Below, one piece after another: positions 10,106-22,640 of a DNA stretch of 64,000 nucleotides. The position numbers and the translations under genes were made by a program. Position 1 is the stretch's first letter, and each line of letters starts with the position of its first letter. Where the stretch lies: assembly GCA_964017235.1 (NCBI GenBank), contig OZ024931.1, positions 97,916,221 to 97,980,220 of the forward strand. The letters run 5' to 3'. Below the pieces are notes generated by a model. That model was not told the DNA's origin and did not search any database. It saw only the letters and a program-made list of their open reading frames with translations. Origin of the DNA: Sabellastarte sp. h YS-2021 (lineage: Eukaryota; Annelida; Polychaeta; Sabellida; Sabellidae).

Positions 10106-13100
10106 CTTGGCTCAGCAAGTAAACAGGGTTCAAGAGGAGCCTTGGTAAGAGCCTGCAGAACCAAGGTTTAAGTACCAAAAGGTAGGCGACGACTACCCTT
10201 ATTGTGGACTTAAAGAAGCTCTAAAAAGAGACTTCCAAGCTCCCTATAAGAACCCAACTCCAAGTAGTACCTGGGGAGAGCTGACCTGTATCCCTATTGT
10301 CTGAAAAATAATTCCTTAAAAGGAACAAACAGCAATGAAAGGGACAGTTAAGGCATGGCAGAGTGGCCATGTTCCTCGCAAGTTTTTGAAGCAGTTCCAC
10401 ATTGCATCATAGACAGTAATGGAGGATAAAAATCCTCCAAGACCCCTCCTGTGAAAATTCTTCTTAAAGGAGACTTCAGCCAGAAAGCTTGAAGAAAGGA
10501 GCTCCAAAAAAATTAATAACAAAACTCTAGATGAGATTGTTATAGAAGAATAAGAGGGAAGGGCCAATGGCTTTCTTAAAGGAGATCTTGAGGCCAAAAA
10601 CTTGGCACTTGCCAAGGAAGGCTACAAGAATGGTACAGCTCTGAAAGTTGATTAACTTCCTGGCCATAGAGGACAAAGAGCTGAAGGAGGGAAGGAGTAA
10701 AACAAGTACTCCGGACCAAAGCACTCCAGGGCATCTGTTGCCAGAGCCTAAGGATCTAGCACAGGAGGCACATGCAAGAGCAGCTTGTGATTGAATCACA
10801 TGGCAAAAGAGATCTAAATCAGATGAGAAGTATGAGACTACCATCTGAAGATCCAAGAATAGAGAGACCACTTAATATGAAAGGTGAGATAAGACCTCCA
10901 GAGATGGTCTGCCAAGGATTCATGCCCCTGGGAAGGTGGAAGAACAGACTTGTTCTTGTAAAAATAATGGCAAAAGGTGCCAAAATAGATACACATGTCC
11001 CAAGAGTGGAAGCTCTCTTGATATAAAAAAGAAAGCACAGACAACAGTGTTACCTGAAACTATCTGAAGTGTCCCTAAAAGAAAGGACAAGTGGGGAAGA
11101 AATGTCTTGAGAACAAGACATCTGTGTTGTTTGAGGCTGAAAGGATGATCCTTTGAAGAAAGGATAATACAGGAACAAATGTCTGAGCAAAAAGGACAGC
11201 TATGAGCTCTGGAACTGATGAACAGATTGGACTGCTACATCAAAGATGGACCTTAGATGGTCAAAAGAGCACAAAGAATCCCCCAAACCCTGAAGTGAAA
11301 CATCCATGAAAGTAGATGTAAAAACTAGGGAATTAAAGGGAGGTGTGCAAAGACATAGTTCCCAGGAAAGTACCATCTTAAATGAACCTTCATAGAGGGA
11401 TCAAAGAATGGACAATCCAGAGCACCTTTGAGAAGGAAAATCAAAGTGTCCTGAGATGACACTGAAGAAGTCTCATGTGCAGGCGACCTTGAAGAAATGG
11501 CTTCCAAGTGGAAGCCAAGAGAAATTAAGGTGCCCAGTTGGAGAGGTAATTTAAAGGTGTTCTAAGGCAGAGAAAGGAAGAGCTGCTGAATAGACAGAAC
11601 CTTGTCCCTGTCAGGAACACCTTTAGACAGGTTAAGAACCTGACCCAGGAAGGAGACCTGTTGTACGAACAGATCTAAATAATTCCTGCTAAGAACCACT
11701 CCAAGATGAAAGTCAACTCTAAGAGAGTTGCCAAATGAGCCTCTGACAACTATTGGCTCTAATGAGCCAATTTATAGTCACATGTGCACTGAGATGCCCA
11801 ACCTCAAAGCCAACTTTCCTTACTTCCTTGACTAAGGAAGTAAATCCTGAAAGGCTAGTGGCTAGGCCCTAAGGCATTGCCACAAAGTGGTACACCCTGC
11901 CCAAAAGCAAAACTCTGAGCAAGAATGAACCAAAGAAACCAAAGGAGAGAAAGGAGGCAAATTGAGGAAGAGAAGTGGTCCACTGGCCAATTGAGAAAAT
12001 GATCGACTGATAAGTTGCATCCTGATAGTCGGAAAACCAGGAAAAGATAAAAATCTAATGGTGGTTTCCAGTATATCTTTGTCAAAAATAATGCCCTGAA
12101 AAAATCAGGAAAACAGGAGCTCAAGATACTTGAACTGCTCATGTGAACAGACAGTGTGAGACTGAATGACAAAGAACAGCATTCTTCTGTGGAGAAGAGC
12201 TGAAGAAGAAATCAGGAAAGTGGAATCTGAGAGACCACTGGAAGGTGAAAACCAAGTTCCAGGTTTCTGGAAAAAGAAAGGCTGACACCCAAACATTTCA
12301 AATGAAATGGAAGAAATCAGTTGACCTCCCACTGGCAAGTGGAGGGATCTGGAAGTAAGAGTGAAAGTTTGAATATAACAAAACACTCCTATCTCCTGAA
12401 GGACACCATGATAGAGGTTGAGGATGAGCCTCTGCCTGTGGAAGGCATTCCACCATCAGAATGTTGGAACCTGGAAAGGAACCACATCCCTAAAGCACTA
12501 AGTTAGAGAGAAGACTCCCTAGTTGGGAGGAGAAAGGTCTTTATTGAAACAGTGTAAGACCAAAATTGGCCCAAATTACCCTACCAAGTGACTAGGTACA
12601 AGTGAGGGAAATGGATAAAGAAATCTCTCAAAACAAAGTACAAAGATGGCTGAAAAAGGCCATAGATCAACCAGCTAAAATGGAACTGGAAGATCCACTG
12701 AAAAGATGTCCAAAGCATGGTGGATGAGAAGGACCACTGAGAAGTATTGCCTGGTCAATCAACTTGAATAAGTGATCAACAAAACAGGACTGAAGGAAAA
12801 AATTCGACACAGTACTAAGGACCCGAAGGTCCATCTCAGATCTCCCCTAATAGCAGAGGATCTCTGCCTAGGGAAGAGAAGGTCTTAAGAACCCCACCAG
12901 GCCAGATCCCAGGTCCGGAAACCTGAGCAAGTCAACCCAAAAACCCCCTGAGGAGGGTTTTACCTGACAAAAGTAAGTTTTAGAAGGTAAACTTGGGTAA
13001 TTACCCAACCTTTTAAACTTAGAATGAGAAGATCCCAAAAGAATGAGTGACAGAAAGAATCTGGCCCCACTAAGGAACTTCTAAGCCTGGGAAAAGTGGT

Positions 13101-13267
13101 TGACTTAGAGAAAAATAAGACTGATCAAAAGGAAAGAGCAGTCAAATTTATCCCCTGATTCTGTTGGACAGGAAGCCTTGAAAATCTTCTGTGGAGAATC
13201 TGTGGAAATCCTAAGCATCCATATAGTCCAAAAAGACTGGCACCAAAAATGTTGGAATAGGGTCCCT
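10106..13267 (-). pseudogene. Decayed coding body of element D
   Basis: About 3.2 kb without a usable ORF. At 11,460-11,520 the minus strand keeps weak similarity to the RT/RNase H connection of the other elements, aligned with the A1 stretch at 57,440-57,500: the SGRIHMRPFQ-like region, including TCTCATGTGCAGGCGACCTT. Elsewhere only composition and position argue for RT/RNase H. Many single-base runs and stops indicate long decay. Confidence 0.5.
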
Positions 13268-13462
13268 GAAGTCTGCCTAAAGGTTAACTATAGATAGAGG
13301 GAACCCAACCTATCCAAAAAGGGAGATGTGCCCATTGGTAGTCAGATCTAAAATGGTGAAAATGAGATAGAAAGCTGTTAAGTAACAGAAGATTTCCACC
13401 AAGCCCCAAACCTGAAGTCTGCCTAAAGGTTAACTATAGATAGAGGGAACCCAACCTATCCA
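13268..13462. repeat. Local direct duplication flanking element K
   Basis: Block X (GAAGTCTGCCTAAAGG...CCTATCCAA) occurs at 13,268-13,318 and again at 13,412-13,461. Block Y (GGGAGATGTGCCCATTGG...AAGCCCCAAAC) occurs at 13,319-13,410 and again at 16,829-16,921. The order is X-Y-X-insert-Y, so the tandem duplication of about 143 bp carries element K inside its second copy. Confidence 0.85.
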
Positions 13463-13737
13463 ACAAGAGGAGAGTGCCCGTGAACGGGCACTGTGTCAGC
13501 TGACTGAATGTTTTTGATTTGTGATGGTGATAATGAGAGGAAAGCATAATTATCAGGGAAAGGGCTGTACAGAAATACAGTAAATGGTAACTGAACAGCA
13601 TGTTCGAAAGATATTCTGAAGCTGACAGAAGGACAAAAAAGTTGTGCCCTGCAAATGGTATTATGAAATAAAGTAACAAGGTAATTGTTTAGGTGTAAAA
13701 AGTAGGTTAAAAATATTTAAAGAAATACTATAAATGC

Positions 13738-14515
13738 AATATCCTCGTTCGACCATGAAGAAGGGGTCCAAAGGTCAAATCTGACCATACCAAAAGATTC
13801 CCAGCCAAAGAATTTAGGATGGTTTACCATCCCAAACCTCTCGGACCAATAATAAGTGAGTCATAGGCACTTTTTAAGTTTGGCTATCCTTGTTTGACCT
13901 TGAAGGAGGGGGTCCAAGGTCAAATCCGACCACACAAAAAAATTCCCAGCCCATGATTTCCTGTAGCTTGTTTACCATCCCAAACTTGTAGGACCAATAA
14001 TAAGCGAGTTCTAAGCAATTGTAAGTTTGGCTATCCTCAATTGACCTTGAAGGAGGGGTTCAGGTCAAATCTGACCACACCAAAAGAATCCCAGCCCATG
14101 ATTTCCTATATGTTGGTTTACCATCCCAAACCTCCAAGACCAATAATACGCGAGTTATAAGCACTTTAAGTTTGGCTATCTTCGTTTGACCTGGAAGGAG
14201 GGGTCTAAGGTCAAATCCGACCACACCAAAAGATTCCCAGCCCATGATTTTCTATAGGTTGGTTTTCCATTCGAAACCTCTAGGACCAATAATAAGTGAG
14301 TTATAAGCACTTTTAAGTTTGGCTAAGGTGAAATCCGACCACACCAAAAAATTCCCAGCTCATGATTTTCTATAGGTTGGTTTTCATTCCAACCTCTAGG
14401 ACCAATAATAAGCGAGTTATAAGCACTTTTATGTTTGGCTATCCTCATTTGACCTTGAAGGAGGGTTCCAAGATCAAATCGGATCATATTAACAGATTCC
14501 CAGCCCATGATTTCT
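13738..14515. repeat. S5 tandem array (about 5 units)
   Basis: Units of about 130-155 bp with GTTGGTTTACCATCCCAAAC, GGACCAATAATAAG and GAGTTATAAGCAC. Individual units are shortened by internal deletions. The array passes directly into S4 units at about 14,520. Confidence 0.85.
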
Positions 14516-16440
14516 TACAGGTTGGAAACAATGATTTACTCAACAGTGAGAACCTGAAAGAAGCTATTGCTCAGCTATGCCATGACATAGAGGTCTGCAA
14601 TTTCACTATGTTATAGCTGACCAAAACGTCTGTGAATAACATATTTAACAAAATACTCTAAATGTAATAATTTTCAAGTTACAACTGATTTACTCAAGAG
14701 TGAGAACCTCAAAGTAACTATTACTCGGCTATGCAATGAGCTACATGTCTGAATTTTTGCTCTGTTATAGCTGACCTAAAAGTAGGTGAACAACATATTT
14801 AAGCAAAATACTGTAAATGCAATAGTTTTCAAGTTACAACTGATTTACTCAACAGTCAGTGCCTGAGAATAGCTATTGCTCAGTTGTGCCATGAGCTACA
14901 GGTCTGTAATTTCACTATGTTATAGCTGACCCAAAAGTAGCTGAATAACATATTTGCACAAATTTCTGTAAAGGCAATAGTTTTCCAATTACAACTGATT
15001 TACTCAACAGTGAGAACTTCAAAGTAGCTATTACTCAGCTATGCAATGAGCCACAGGTCTGGAACTTCACTATGTTATAGCTGACCCCAAAATAGGTGAA
15101 CAACATATTGCAACAAAATACTCTAAATGCAATAGTTTTCAAGTTATAAGTGATTTACTCAACAGTGATAACCTAAAAGTAGCTATTACTCAGCTATACC
15201 ATGAGCTACAGGTCTGAAATTTTACTATGTTATAGCTGACCCAAAAGTAGCTGAATAACATATTTATACTAAATTCTCTAAGTGCAATAGTTTTCAAATT
15301 ACAAGTGATTTACTCAACATTGAGAACTTCAAAGTAGCTATTACTCAGCTATGCAATGAGTCACAGGTCTGGAACTTCACTATGTTATAGCTGACCCCAA
15401 AATAGGTGAATAACATATTGAAACAAAATACTCTAAATGCAATAATTTCCAAGTTATAAGCGATTTACTCAATAGTGATGACCTAACAGTAGCTATTACT
15501 CAGCTATGCCATGAGCTACAGGTCTGAAATTTTACTATGTTATAGCTGACCCAAAAGTAGGTGAACAACATATTTATACTAAATTCTCTAAATGCAATAG
15601 TTTTGCAATTACAACTGATTTACTCAATAGTGAGAACCTCAAAGTAGTTATTACTCAGCTATGCAATGAGCTACAGGTCTGAAATTTTACTATGTTATAG
15701 CTGACCCAAAAGTAGGTGAATAACATATTTATACGAAATTCTCTAAATGCAATAGTTTTCCAATTACAAGTGATTTACTCAATAGTGAGAACTTCAAAGT
15801 AGCTATTACTCAGCTATGCAATCAGCCACAGATCTGAAACTTCACTATGTTATAGCTGATCCCCAAAATAGGTGAATAACATATTGAAACAAAATACTCT
15901 AAATGCAATAGTTTCCAAGTTATAAGCGATTTACTCAACAGTGATAACCTAAAAGTAGCTATTACTCAGCTATGCCATGAGCTACAGGTCGGAAATTTTA
16001 CTATGTTATAGCTGACCCAAAAGTAGCTGAATAACATATTTATACGAAATTCTCTAAATGCAATAGTTTTCAAGTTATAAGCGATTTACTCAACAGTGAT
16101 AACCTAAAAGTAGCTATTACTCAGCTATACCATGAGCTACAGGTCTAAAATTTTACTATGTTATAGCTGACCCAAAAGTAGCTGAATAACATATTTATAC
16201 GAAATTCTCTAAATGCAACAGTTTTTAAGTTACAAGTGATTTTACTCATGATGGAAGTTACTGAAAAGCCCAAAAGTAGCTATTACTCACTTAGCTATTG
16301 AGACAGGCACCCAACGTACTCACCATATTGTAGCTATGAAAAAAGTAGCTGAATAACATATTTTAACAAAATGCTCTAGATGCAACAGTTTTCAAGTTAT
16401 AAATGATTTTGTGCATGATTTCATGAATTTTAATGCATTA
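14516..16440. repeat. S4 tandem array (about 12 units of about 154 bp)
   Basis: The unit contains GATTTACTCAACAGTGAG, GCTATTACTCAGCTATGC, CTATGTTATAGCTGACCC and AATGCAATAGTTTTCAAG. Spacing is about 153-157 bp. Alternating sub-variants (for example CACAGGTCTGGAACTTCAC versus TACAGGTCTGAAATTTTAC) suggest amplification of a two-unit block. Confidence 0.9.
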
Positions 16441-16609
16441 AAAATTATTAAAAAAATTTATTAAAAAAAAAGTAAGACAGATCCAGGTCTCATACTCACA
16501 CAAGAGAATCTACCTCTGGCCTAGTACATATATGCAAGATATGAGAGAAATCCCTGCAATAGTCACTGAGAAAATTGTGATTAAGTGTTGAAATTTTCAC
16601 ACTTTTGGT

Positions 16610-16621
16610 GGGGGTACCCCC
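16610..16621. other. 12-bp palindrome at end of S4 array
   Basis: GGGGGTACCCCC is self-complementary and lies about 170 bp after the last S4 unit. Confidence 0.7.
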
Positions 16622-16921
16622 CTTGTAATGTCTCTAGCAAACAGACGAACAGACAGATTTGCATGTCTTGAACAATTTTTCATCCTCGATAGATAAGGTA
16701 TCTTTTAAAAAAAACAGCACGTCTCTAGGCCTTGTAGTTTTGGAGGAGAAGTTGTTCACGCGGACGCGTATGCCCACACCGCAGAGTGACGACATAATGT
16801 CAGCTGACTGACAAGTCAGCTGACATAAAAAGGGAGATGTGCCCATTGGTAGTCAGATCTAAAATGGTGAAAATGAGATAGAAAGCTGTTAAGTAACAGA
16901 AGATTTCCACCAAGCCCCAAA

Positions 16922-17513
16922 CAAAAATTTTCTAGATTTAGAAAATGAAAGGAGCTGTGTTTAGGAAGTAGAAAAATCAGTTGGATTCAACTGATAAACT
17001 TTTCTTAAGGGGCCCTGAACAAAAATGGTCTTGAGAAGGTAATCCCAGCCCAAAAAGACAGCCTGATTAGGCTGAGCCTTTAGGCACAAAAGAGGCCAAA
17101 AGACTGAAAATGGACTGAGAAACCAAATGACCAACTGACAAAATTGGAATGTAGGAAACCGGGAACAGTGAGATGGATCTCCAAAGGGGAAGACCAAGTC
17201 AACCCCATGAGCCGTTAACCCCCATCCTCCAGATTTGAAGGTGGGGTAAGGCTACAAAAGGAAACCCTGGGTTCAGAATTGAAACCAAAAACACTGAAAC
17301 CAGGATCCGTATCCCAGAAATGTCAATTGAAAGGGCCTGTGCAAGAAATGAACCGTGAATGGTAGATATGTGTAGCACGGTAAATATATGCTAAAATTAT
17401 GCGTAAAACATGGGTATTATTACACATTATGCTCAAAAAGAATAATAATCACAGAATTATGAAAAAGGAATGAATACAAAAACCTGGAAATGCTGTAATC
17501 ACTGAGAGAAAAT
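16922..17513 (-). pseudogene. Decayed element D sequence between K and A2
   Basis: About 590 bp with no intact ORF. It belongs to D by position, since it resumes after block Y and leads into the A2 insertion at GAGAGAAAAT. Confidence 0.4.
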
Positions 17514-17830
17514 TGAAAAATTTTGTTGTAATTTTAATTTTTATTAGATAAATACTTACCATTTCCTGACCATTGCTATATGTTGGTGCTATGAGTGAGT
17601 GTGAACTAGCATGTCCCCCTAGTGGTCATGTGACCACCCTAGTAAACAACCTTCATTATTTTTGTTGCAGAAAATACTCCCCTAGTACTGAATCTGCGGG
17701 GAGGTAGGGGGGGGACTATCCTGGTCAGGAAATGGTAAGTATTTATCTAATAAAAATTAAAATTACAACAAAATTTTTCAATTTTATTGCGAAAAATACA
17801 CTTACCATTTCCTGACCATTGCTGAATGCA
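17514..17830 (-). repeat. A2 3' ITR, G-rich block and ICR
   Basis: Terminal GAAAAATTTTGTTGTAATTT is followed by the ITR with TCATGTGA (17,626-17,633). A G-rich block lies at 17,697-17,714. The ICR has core TTTTTCAATTTTATTGCG at 17,774-17,791. Confidence 0.9.
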
Positions 17831-17840
17831 GCCTTCATGG

Positions 17841-18074
17841 TTTATTTGTTTATTTGGGGTTTAACGTCGCTTTCAACACTGTACAGGTCATATCACGACG
17901 GGTAGTTGGAAGGGCAGAGGAAACCAGTACATAGAGTTCGCTAGGGTTGTGTACTGTAAACTGCCGACCAACGGCAAGCAACTACCAGCTTTCCCACTTA
18001 CGGCCATGACGGGGATCGAACCCCGGCCGCAGAGGTGGGAGGCGAGAGTGTTACCACTCTGCCACCGTGGCCCC
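17841..18074 (-). mobile_element. tRNA-derived SINE inside A2, with 14-bp target duplication
   Basis: On the minus strand the 5' head is tRNA-like: A-box-like TGGCAGAGTGGTAACACTC, B-box GGTTCGATCCC. A body follows with AGTTTACAGTACACAACC, and the tail is GCGACGTTAAACCCC plus an A-rich AATAAAC repeat. Identical 14-bp flanks TGCAGCCTTCATGG lie at 17,827-17,840 and 18,075-18,088. The sister element A1 at about 55,065 has the uninterrupted site. The insertion is therefore a true retroposition that postdates A2. Transcription by Pol III is inferred from the boxes. Confidence 0.93.
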
Positions 18075-18232
18075 TGCAGCCTTCATGGAAGGAGGGCAGT
18101 ACTAGAATTTAAAGACCCAGTACACCACTCTGCACAGCTATCATACACAGCACAAACCTATAGGCATTCAGATCCAAACTCACCTCCCAGATGAGGCAGT
18201 GGAACTGTTGAGCACTACAAAACAACACAGCC

Positions 18233-18256
18233 TTGTTGTTGTTGTTGTTGCTGTTG
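18233..18256. repeat. (GTT)n microsatellite
   Basis: Eight GTT/GCT triplets in a row inside A2. They are absent at the corresponding place in A1. Confidence 0.9.
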
Positions 18257-18779
18257 TAGAAAGGAAGTAATCATTACAGAGACTCACTACCTAGCCTACA
18301 ACTAAAACATTATGAGAAGTTTACATTGAAATTTACATGCATACAACAACATATAAACTTCCAACAGTCACCACATACCATACAGATCCCCTAAATCATA
18401 GTATGTAGTTGAAGTTCTCACAAACTGACAGTAATTGCCACAGTTGAATGCTGTATCTAGACAAACACCCAACACCCACACAGGTGACACAACTATTGAA
18501 AGTGTCATCAGCATATTGTGTAATTCCAAGTCTGAATGAAGTCAACAATTCTTCCAAATATAAATACAGATAGTATGACAGACATACAGATGCAAATGCA
18601 TACTAAAGTATCAATATAAGTATCACAAATATACTTATAAGATAACAAACTGTAGGACACAATATCAAAGTCTGACCACAAGCAAACCAAGCAGGTGAGA
18701 CTGAAAATTGGTAAAAAAGTTATGGTTTCCAGTAACATGCATCTAAAAATTCATATACAGAAACACTATCCTAAAACCT

Positions 18780-20330
18780 AAAGATTCTTGCTTTGACTCG
18801 CTGCTGTTTAGAGTCAGAATTTGACTTCTCCTCAGTCAAAATGATAGTCTGCCTACAGCAAGATAAGATAGTAGACCTGAAAATATCTGCTGTAAAGCCT
18901 TCCTAACTAGGCACAGACAAAACATAATAATTCCTCGTTGAATCCTTTGTCCCAAGTAAAAGTATTTCAAAACCTCACAAGACAAAGAGATCTATCTTGA
19001 GTAAAACTGCTGTCCCAGTGATTGAGAGCTGGCATATCAACCGGCTTAACTGAAGTAGGCCCATCCGAAGCCAACTGATTCTTGGCTAATAAATGGCCAG
19101 AGCCACTTGTGAGCAATACTCATTAAAAGAAAGGGAAGACAATGCTAACGAGAATTACCCTTCTTCCTTTGCCTGATGCCAAAGTCAAAAGAAAGACCGT
19201 CTTGAAAGTTAATAACCTCCAAGAAATCTTCTCCAAAGGCTCAACAGGCTATCTGGTGAGACCAAACAAGACCAGAGACAAAAGGTAAAGAAGGCTTAGC
19301 CTATTGGCTACTGGATTGTCTCTATAGAAATATGTCAACAATCTATACAGCTGAAGAGTTCTAGAGACTTATTCCCCTTCAAGCAGAGCAATCTACCATT
19401 GTTATTCTGTAACCAGCAATAGTAGATGGATTAAGATTCTTTTCCTTAAAGAAATAATTAAGGAAATTTGCTACATCTAGAAAGTAGTATCTGAGACGTT
19501 CACCACAAAGAAGCCTCAGATGGAGGTTTGTGCATAGATCTACCAGGTCCCACAACCAAGAACATCCACCATGACCATCATGATTCAATCATGATGAATC
19601 TGCACCTGAAGGTGGGCATCTTCTAAATCACCTGAAGAATCCTTGGCTATCCTGGTGCAACCATGATGATTCTGCACCTGAAGGTGATCATCTTGAATCA
19701 CCTGAGGAATGAGAGCCACTGGAACAAACACAAAGCTGTCCAGATCCTCCCAAAAAATGAGTAATGCATCTGTTCCCCAAGCCCCACAGTCTAAGAAAGG
19801 AAACACATACACTGGAAGCTTAAGATTCAGGTTGTTGGATACCAATGGCAATGATTGAACTCACCTGCAAGGGAAGCCCTAAAAGGAACCTTTGTGGAAC
19901 AGATCCACCAGATCCCAAAAATAAGACATCCCTAGCCACTCTGATGCAATCAAGATGATTCTGCACCTAAATCTTGGAGTAGCCCTTCTTAATAGCTACA
20001 AAAAGAATTTTCTTGCCTTTCCTGAGATTTTTTGACTTATCAAGACAACCTCTCAAGGCTCTCACTGGACAAAGAAACTTATCTGGCATCAAAGCATAAT
20101 CTAAAGAAGGTTTCAAAGCAGGAATGACTACAGGTTGAAAAAACCAAAGGAGCCTTAGAAACCAAATGATTCACCTGCATCACCTGAAGAATCAAGGTCA
20201 CAGGACCAAACAAACTGTCCAGTCCATCCCAAGAAAAATTGAAAAAGACAAGCTTGTGGTTCAAACTAGTTGCAAAACAAATCCATCATTGGTGATTGTA
20301 ATCAAAGACAGATTTGATTGAACACCTGAA
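18780..20330 (-). pseudogene. A2 YR and methyltransferase-like remnants, partly duplicated
   Basis: The minus strand shows YR pieces (NPSTIAGYRI at about 19,400) and methyltransferase-like pieces (LNLKLPVYVFP, ALIPQVIQDDHL at 19,620-19,830). A second run follows: YR sequence matching A1 55,720-55,930 reappears at 19,960-20,165, and a second methyltransferase-like piece at 20,165-20,280. The order YR-MT-YR-MT does not occur in A1, so A2 contains a partial internal duplication or a recombinant of two copies. A short direct repeat (GATTCTGCACCTGAAGGTGA) is present near 19,600 and 19,670. No reading frame survives. Confidence 0.75.
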
Positions 20331-21330
20331 TCAGAATAAAAGATTCAAAAGTCATTCAAAACACATTCAATTTGAATCATCTTGACTCTCATGAACAAAG
20401 AATTTGTTAGAACCTCTGGATACCCTGGGAAGTGATATGCCTGAATCTAAACCCATGGCATTCGTCCAAGGAATGATTCTTCAGATAAGGAAACACATTC
20501 CTGAAAGTGGGTACCTCCCTACCTGTTCAGATAGGAAACCACTGAAGAACTGTCTGTGGAAATCAACAGATTTAGAATCCGAATCAGACTTCCAAATGAT
20601 TCTAATGGTAGTAGCCCTGTTAATAATACAACAGACCACTGGCTGTTTGATGCCATAATTGCGCATCCTAACCCTTAAAGAAAGCTAATAACAGAAGGAG
20701 ATTGTGCTCCTTCTGATGAAGTAGTGGGACCTCCTTCAAACTTGAAAAGTCAGTCCACCTCTGAAGATGATCCCTGAGAACCTGAGAACAGAAAACTGGG
20801 ATATCACAAGACTGAAGATATCCTTTGTACATTATCAGAAAACCTTGGGGTCACCTGATAAACTGTCTTCTATGAAGCCATGCTGCCAACCCAAGACACG
20901 GCTTCCTTAAAACCATTAACTCAAGAAATTGCTTTGCTTTGCATGAAAGATCTACCATAGGGTCGAATCTGCAATCCAAAATAAAAACCCTGGAGCTGGA
21001 ACTTAATCTGATGTAATAAATCATGATCCAACTCTGCTTTAGTGAATTCTTTCCAAATGGTGACACCCAATGCCTTCTACTGCAGCCATCAGGTTCACTA
21101 TCCACTGATATAATAGTAAAGTCGCAAATAAACCATTTCCAAGAGCAAGGCAATGAAATGGTCTATATAGTGGTAAAGCAAGATGCGTTCTTATAGATCC
21201 CACAAGCTCACCATGTACTAACATAGCAAATAGGCAGTGAACTGTCATCAACACGGAAGTGAAGATAAAATTTGCGTGAATCCGGCTACGAAAGAATGCA
21301 ACTGTAAGGAAACGAGTTGACACACCCATT
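20331..21330 (-). pseudogene. A2 RNase H / RT remnants
   Basis: Nucleotide similarity to the A1 RNase H (GATTCCCTGGAATATGTCTG-like region) is seen at about 20,390-20,430. The RT connection (AACTGTCTTCT.TGAAGCCAT) is seen at about 20,860-20,890. There is no intact catalytic motif or frame. The 21,080-21,330 part is poorly matched. Confidence 0.6.
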
Positions 21331-22640
21331 CACTTACTAGTAACAATTGCGAAAATCCCAACTATGCGAAATTAAGGTACATGTAAAGGTTTATTACCTG
21401 ACCTTAACTATTAGTGGTAGCCATCTCTTCCCAGCTTATCACAACTGATAAAGTGTAAAATTGTAGCTATATCACCATCTCACTGGTGTTATCGCCCTTT
21501 TGTCGATCATTTCATAAACAGCTTTAATTAAAATTGTCTCTCGCATTTTTTTTTTTTTTACATAACTTCAACCACATGTCCACAAGTGGTTTGTAAGTAT
21601 TATCTCCTGCTACTGTCGCTTGAAAATTGTGCTGTTAATATCTGAACAAGTAAGGAGTTGTATATCTGTGAAACTGGACATACATTCCTCCCAAAGATAA
21701 CTCCATTAAAACATAGCTAGCTATATTAGTTCTAACTCCCCTATGTGAAACTGAGGAGCAGTGTAAGTGCCTTTTATGGCATTTCCAGTCATATGTAGGA
21801 GTTTGCTCCTTTCTAAACATAAGAATCCCAATACATATAAGATTACAAAATGAAGCTTTTCTGACATGTGTTCACCAAGAAATTCCTCATTGGATATTAA
21901 CGGTGAAAAATCCACTCCTTATCCCACTAAAAATAGAGATAAGTTAGAGCAATGAGAGACCTGTAACACTCCTAATGAATAACAATTTGAGTAACAAGGA
22001 CTTCCCAACAAAAATTCAGGATCTTTGAGGAAAGTAATTGCAAAAACTCAGGTCACAACCCAAGAAATTAATGATACTCTATGAGATGCAGTAAATCCTT
22101 AGATCCTTGAAGCAGTCCTACCAGAGCTCCTGATAGACCACTTACAATAATTCTTATCCAAGATTTGACATGCTCTCTAGGTGCTGCAAAAACCCAGAGA
22201 ACCTGTACTGCTGAATAATAAATTTGACAAAGGGTAGTTGTGTAAATATAGGTACCAGCACAAAAACCAGTAAGAAAAAAACAGAATGAAAAGCCAATTG
22301 CTGAGATGAATCACAACTCCGGTCACCTGTCAACCCGATAGCAGACCTTTGAGGAGGTATGAAAACTCGATTGTATTAGGATGACGTCATGCAGGTAGTT
22401 TCCTCCGTGAAAAGTTCCGAGTGAAACCCATTGGAAGAAATAAATGGAGAAACAGATCAATTCTGCATTCGGAACTTGTCCACGATGCAGCATCCAAGAG
22501 GAACTTTGATGTCTTCCTCCATAGGGGATTCAAACCGGTCACCCATTCGGCAGAGAATGACGTGGTGAGATATTTGCTTCCAAACGCCTGGCTATATGAA
22601 CCCGATGTGTGATCAGGTTTATAACCATCGAATTGTTTTT
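21331..22640. other. A2 interior with no assignable content
   Basis: About 1.3 kb between the RT and gag remnants. It includes an A/T tract at 21,548. Short ORFs on both strands at 22,390-22,710 overlap each other and match nothing recognised. It may include a further decayed insertion. Confidence 0.4.

Larger units (their letters stand above)
13463..16826 (+). mobile_element. K element: tandem arrays bounded by CAGCTG palindromes (Helentron-like)
   Basis: Near the 5' end are a hairpin GTGCCCGT/ACGGGCAC (13,474-13,491) and the word TGTCAGCTGACTGA. Near the 3' end is a perfect 12-bp stem (ATGTCAGCTGAC at 16,797-16,808, GTCAGCTGACAT at 16,815-16,826) whose left arm repeats the 5' word. Between them are an S5 array, an S4 array and a 12-bp palindrome at 16,610. 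The layout of one arm at 5' and a full hairpin at 3' is the same as in H1. No coding sequence is supported. Confidence 0.65.

Noticed and set aside
10316-12386. Several 80-117-codon minus-strand ORFs in 10.3-12.4 kb as host exons
   Set aside because: They are low-complexity, hydrophobic shadows of purine-rich decayed D sequence, without splice signals or recognisable domains.
17990-18074. Functional tRNA gene on the minus strand
   Set aside because: A and B boxes are present, but the acceptor stem does not close and the sequence continues into a SINE body with target duplication.
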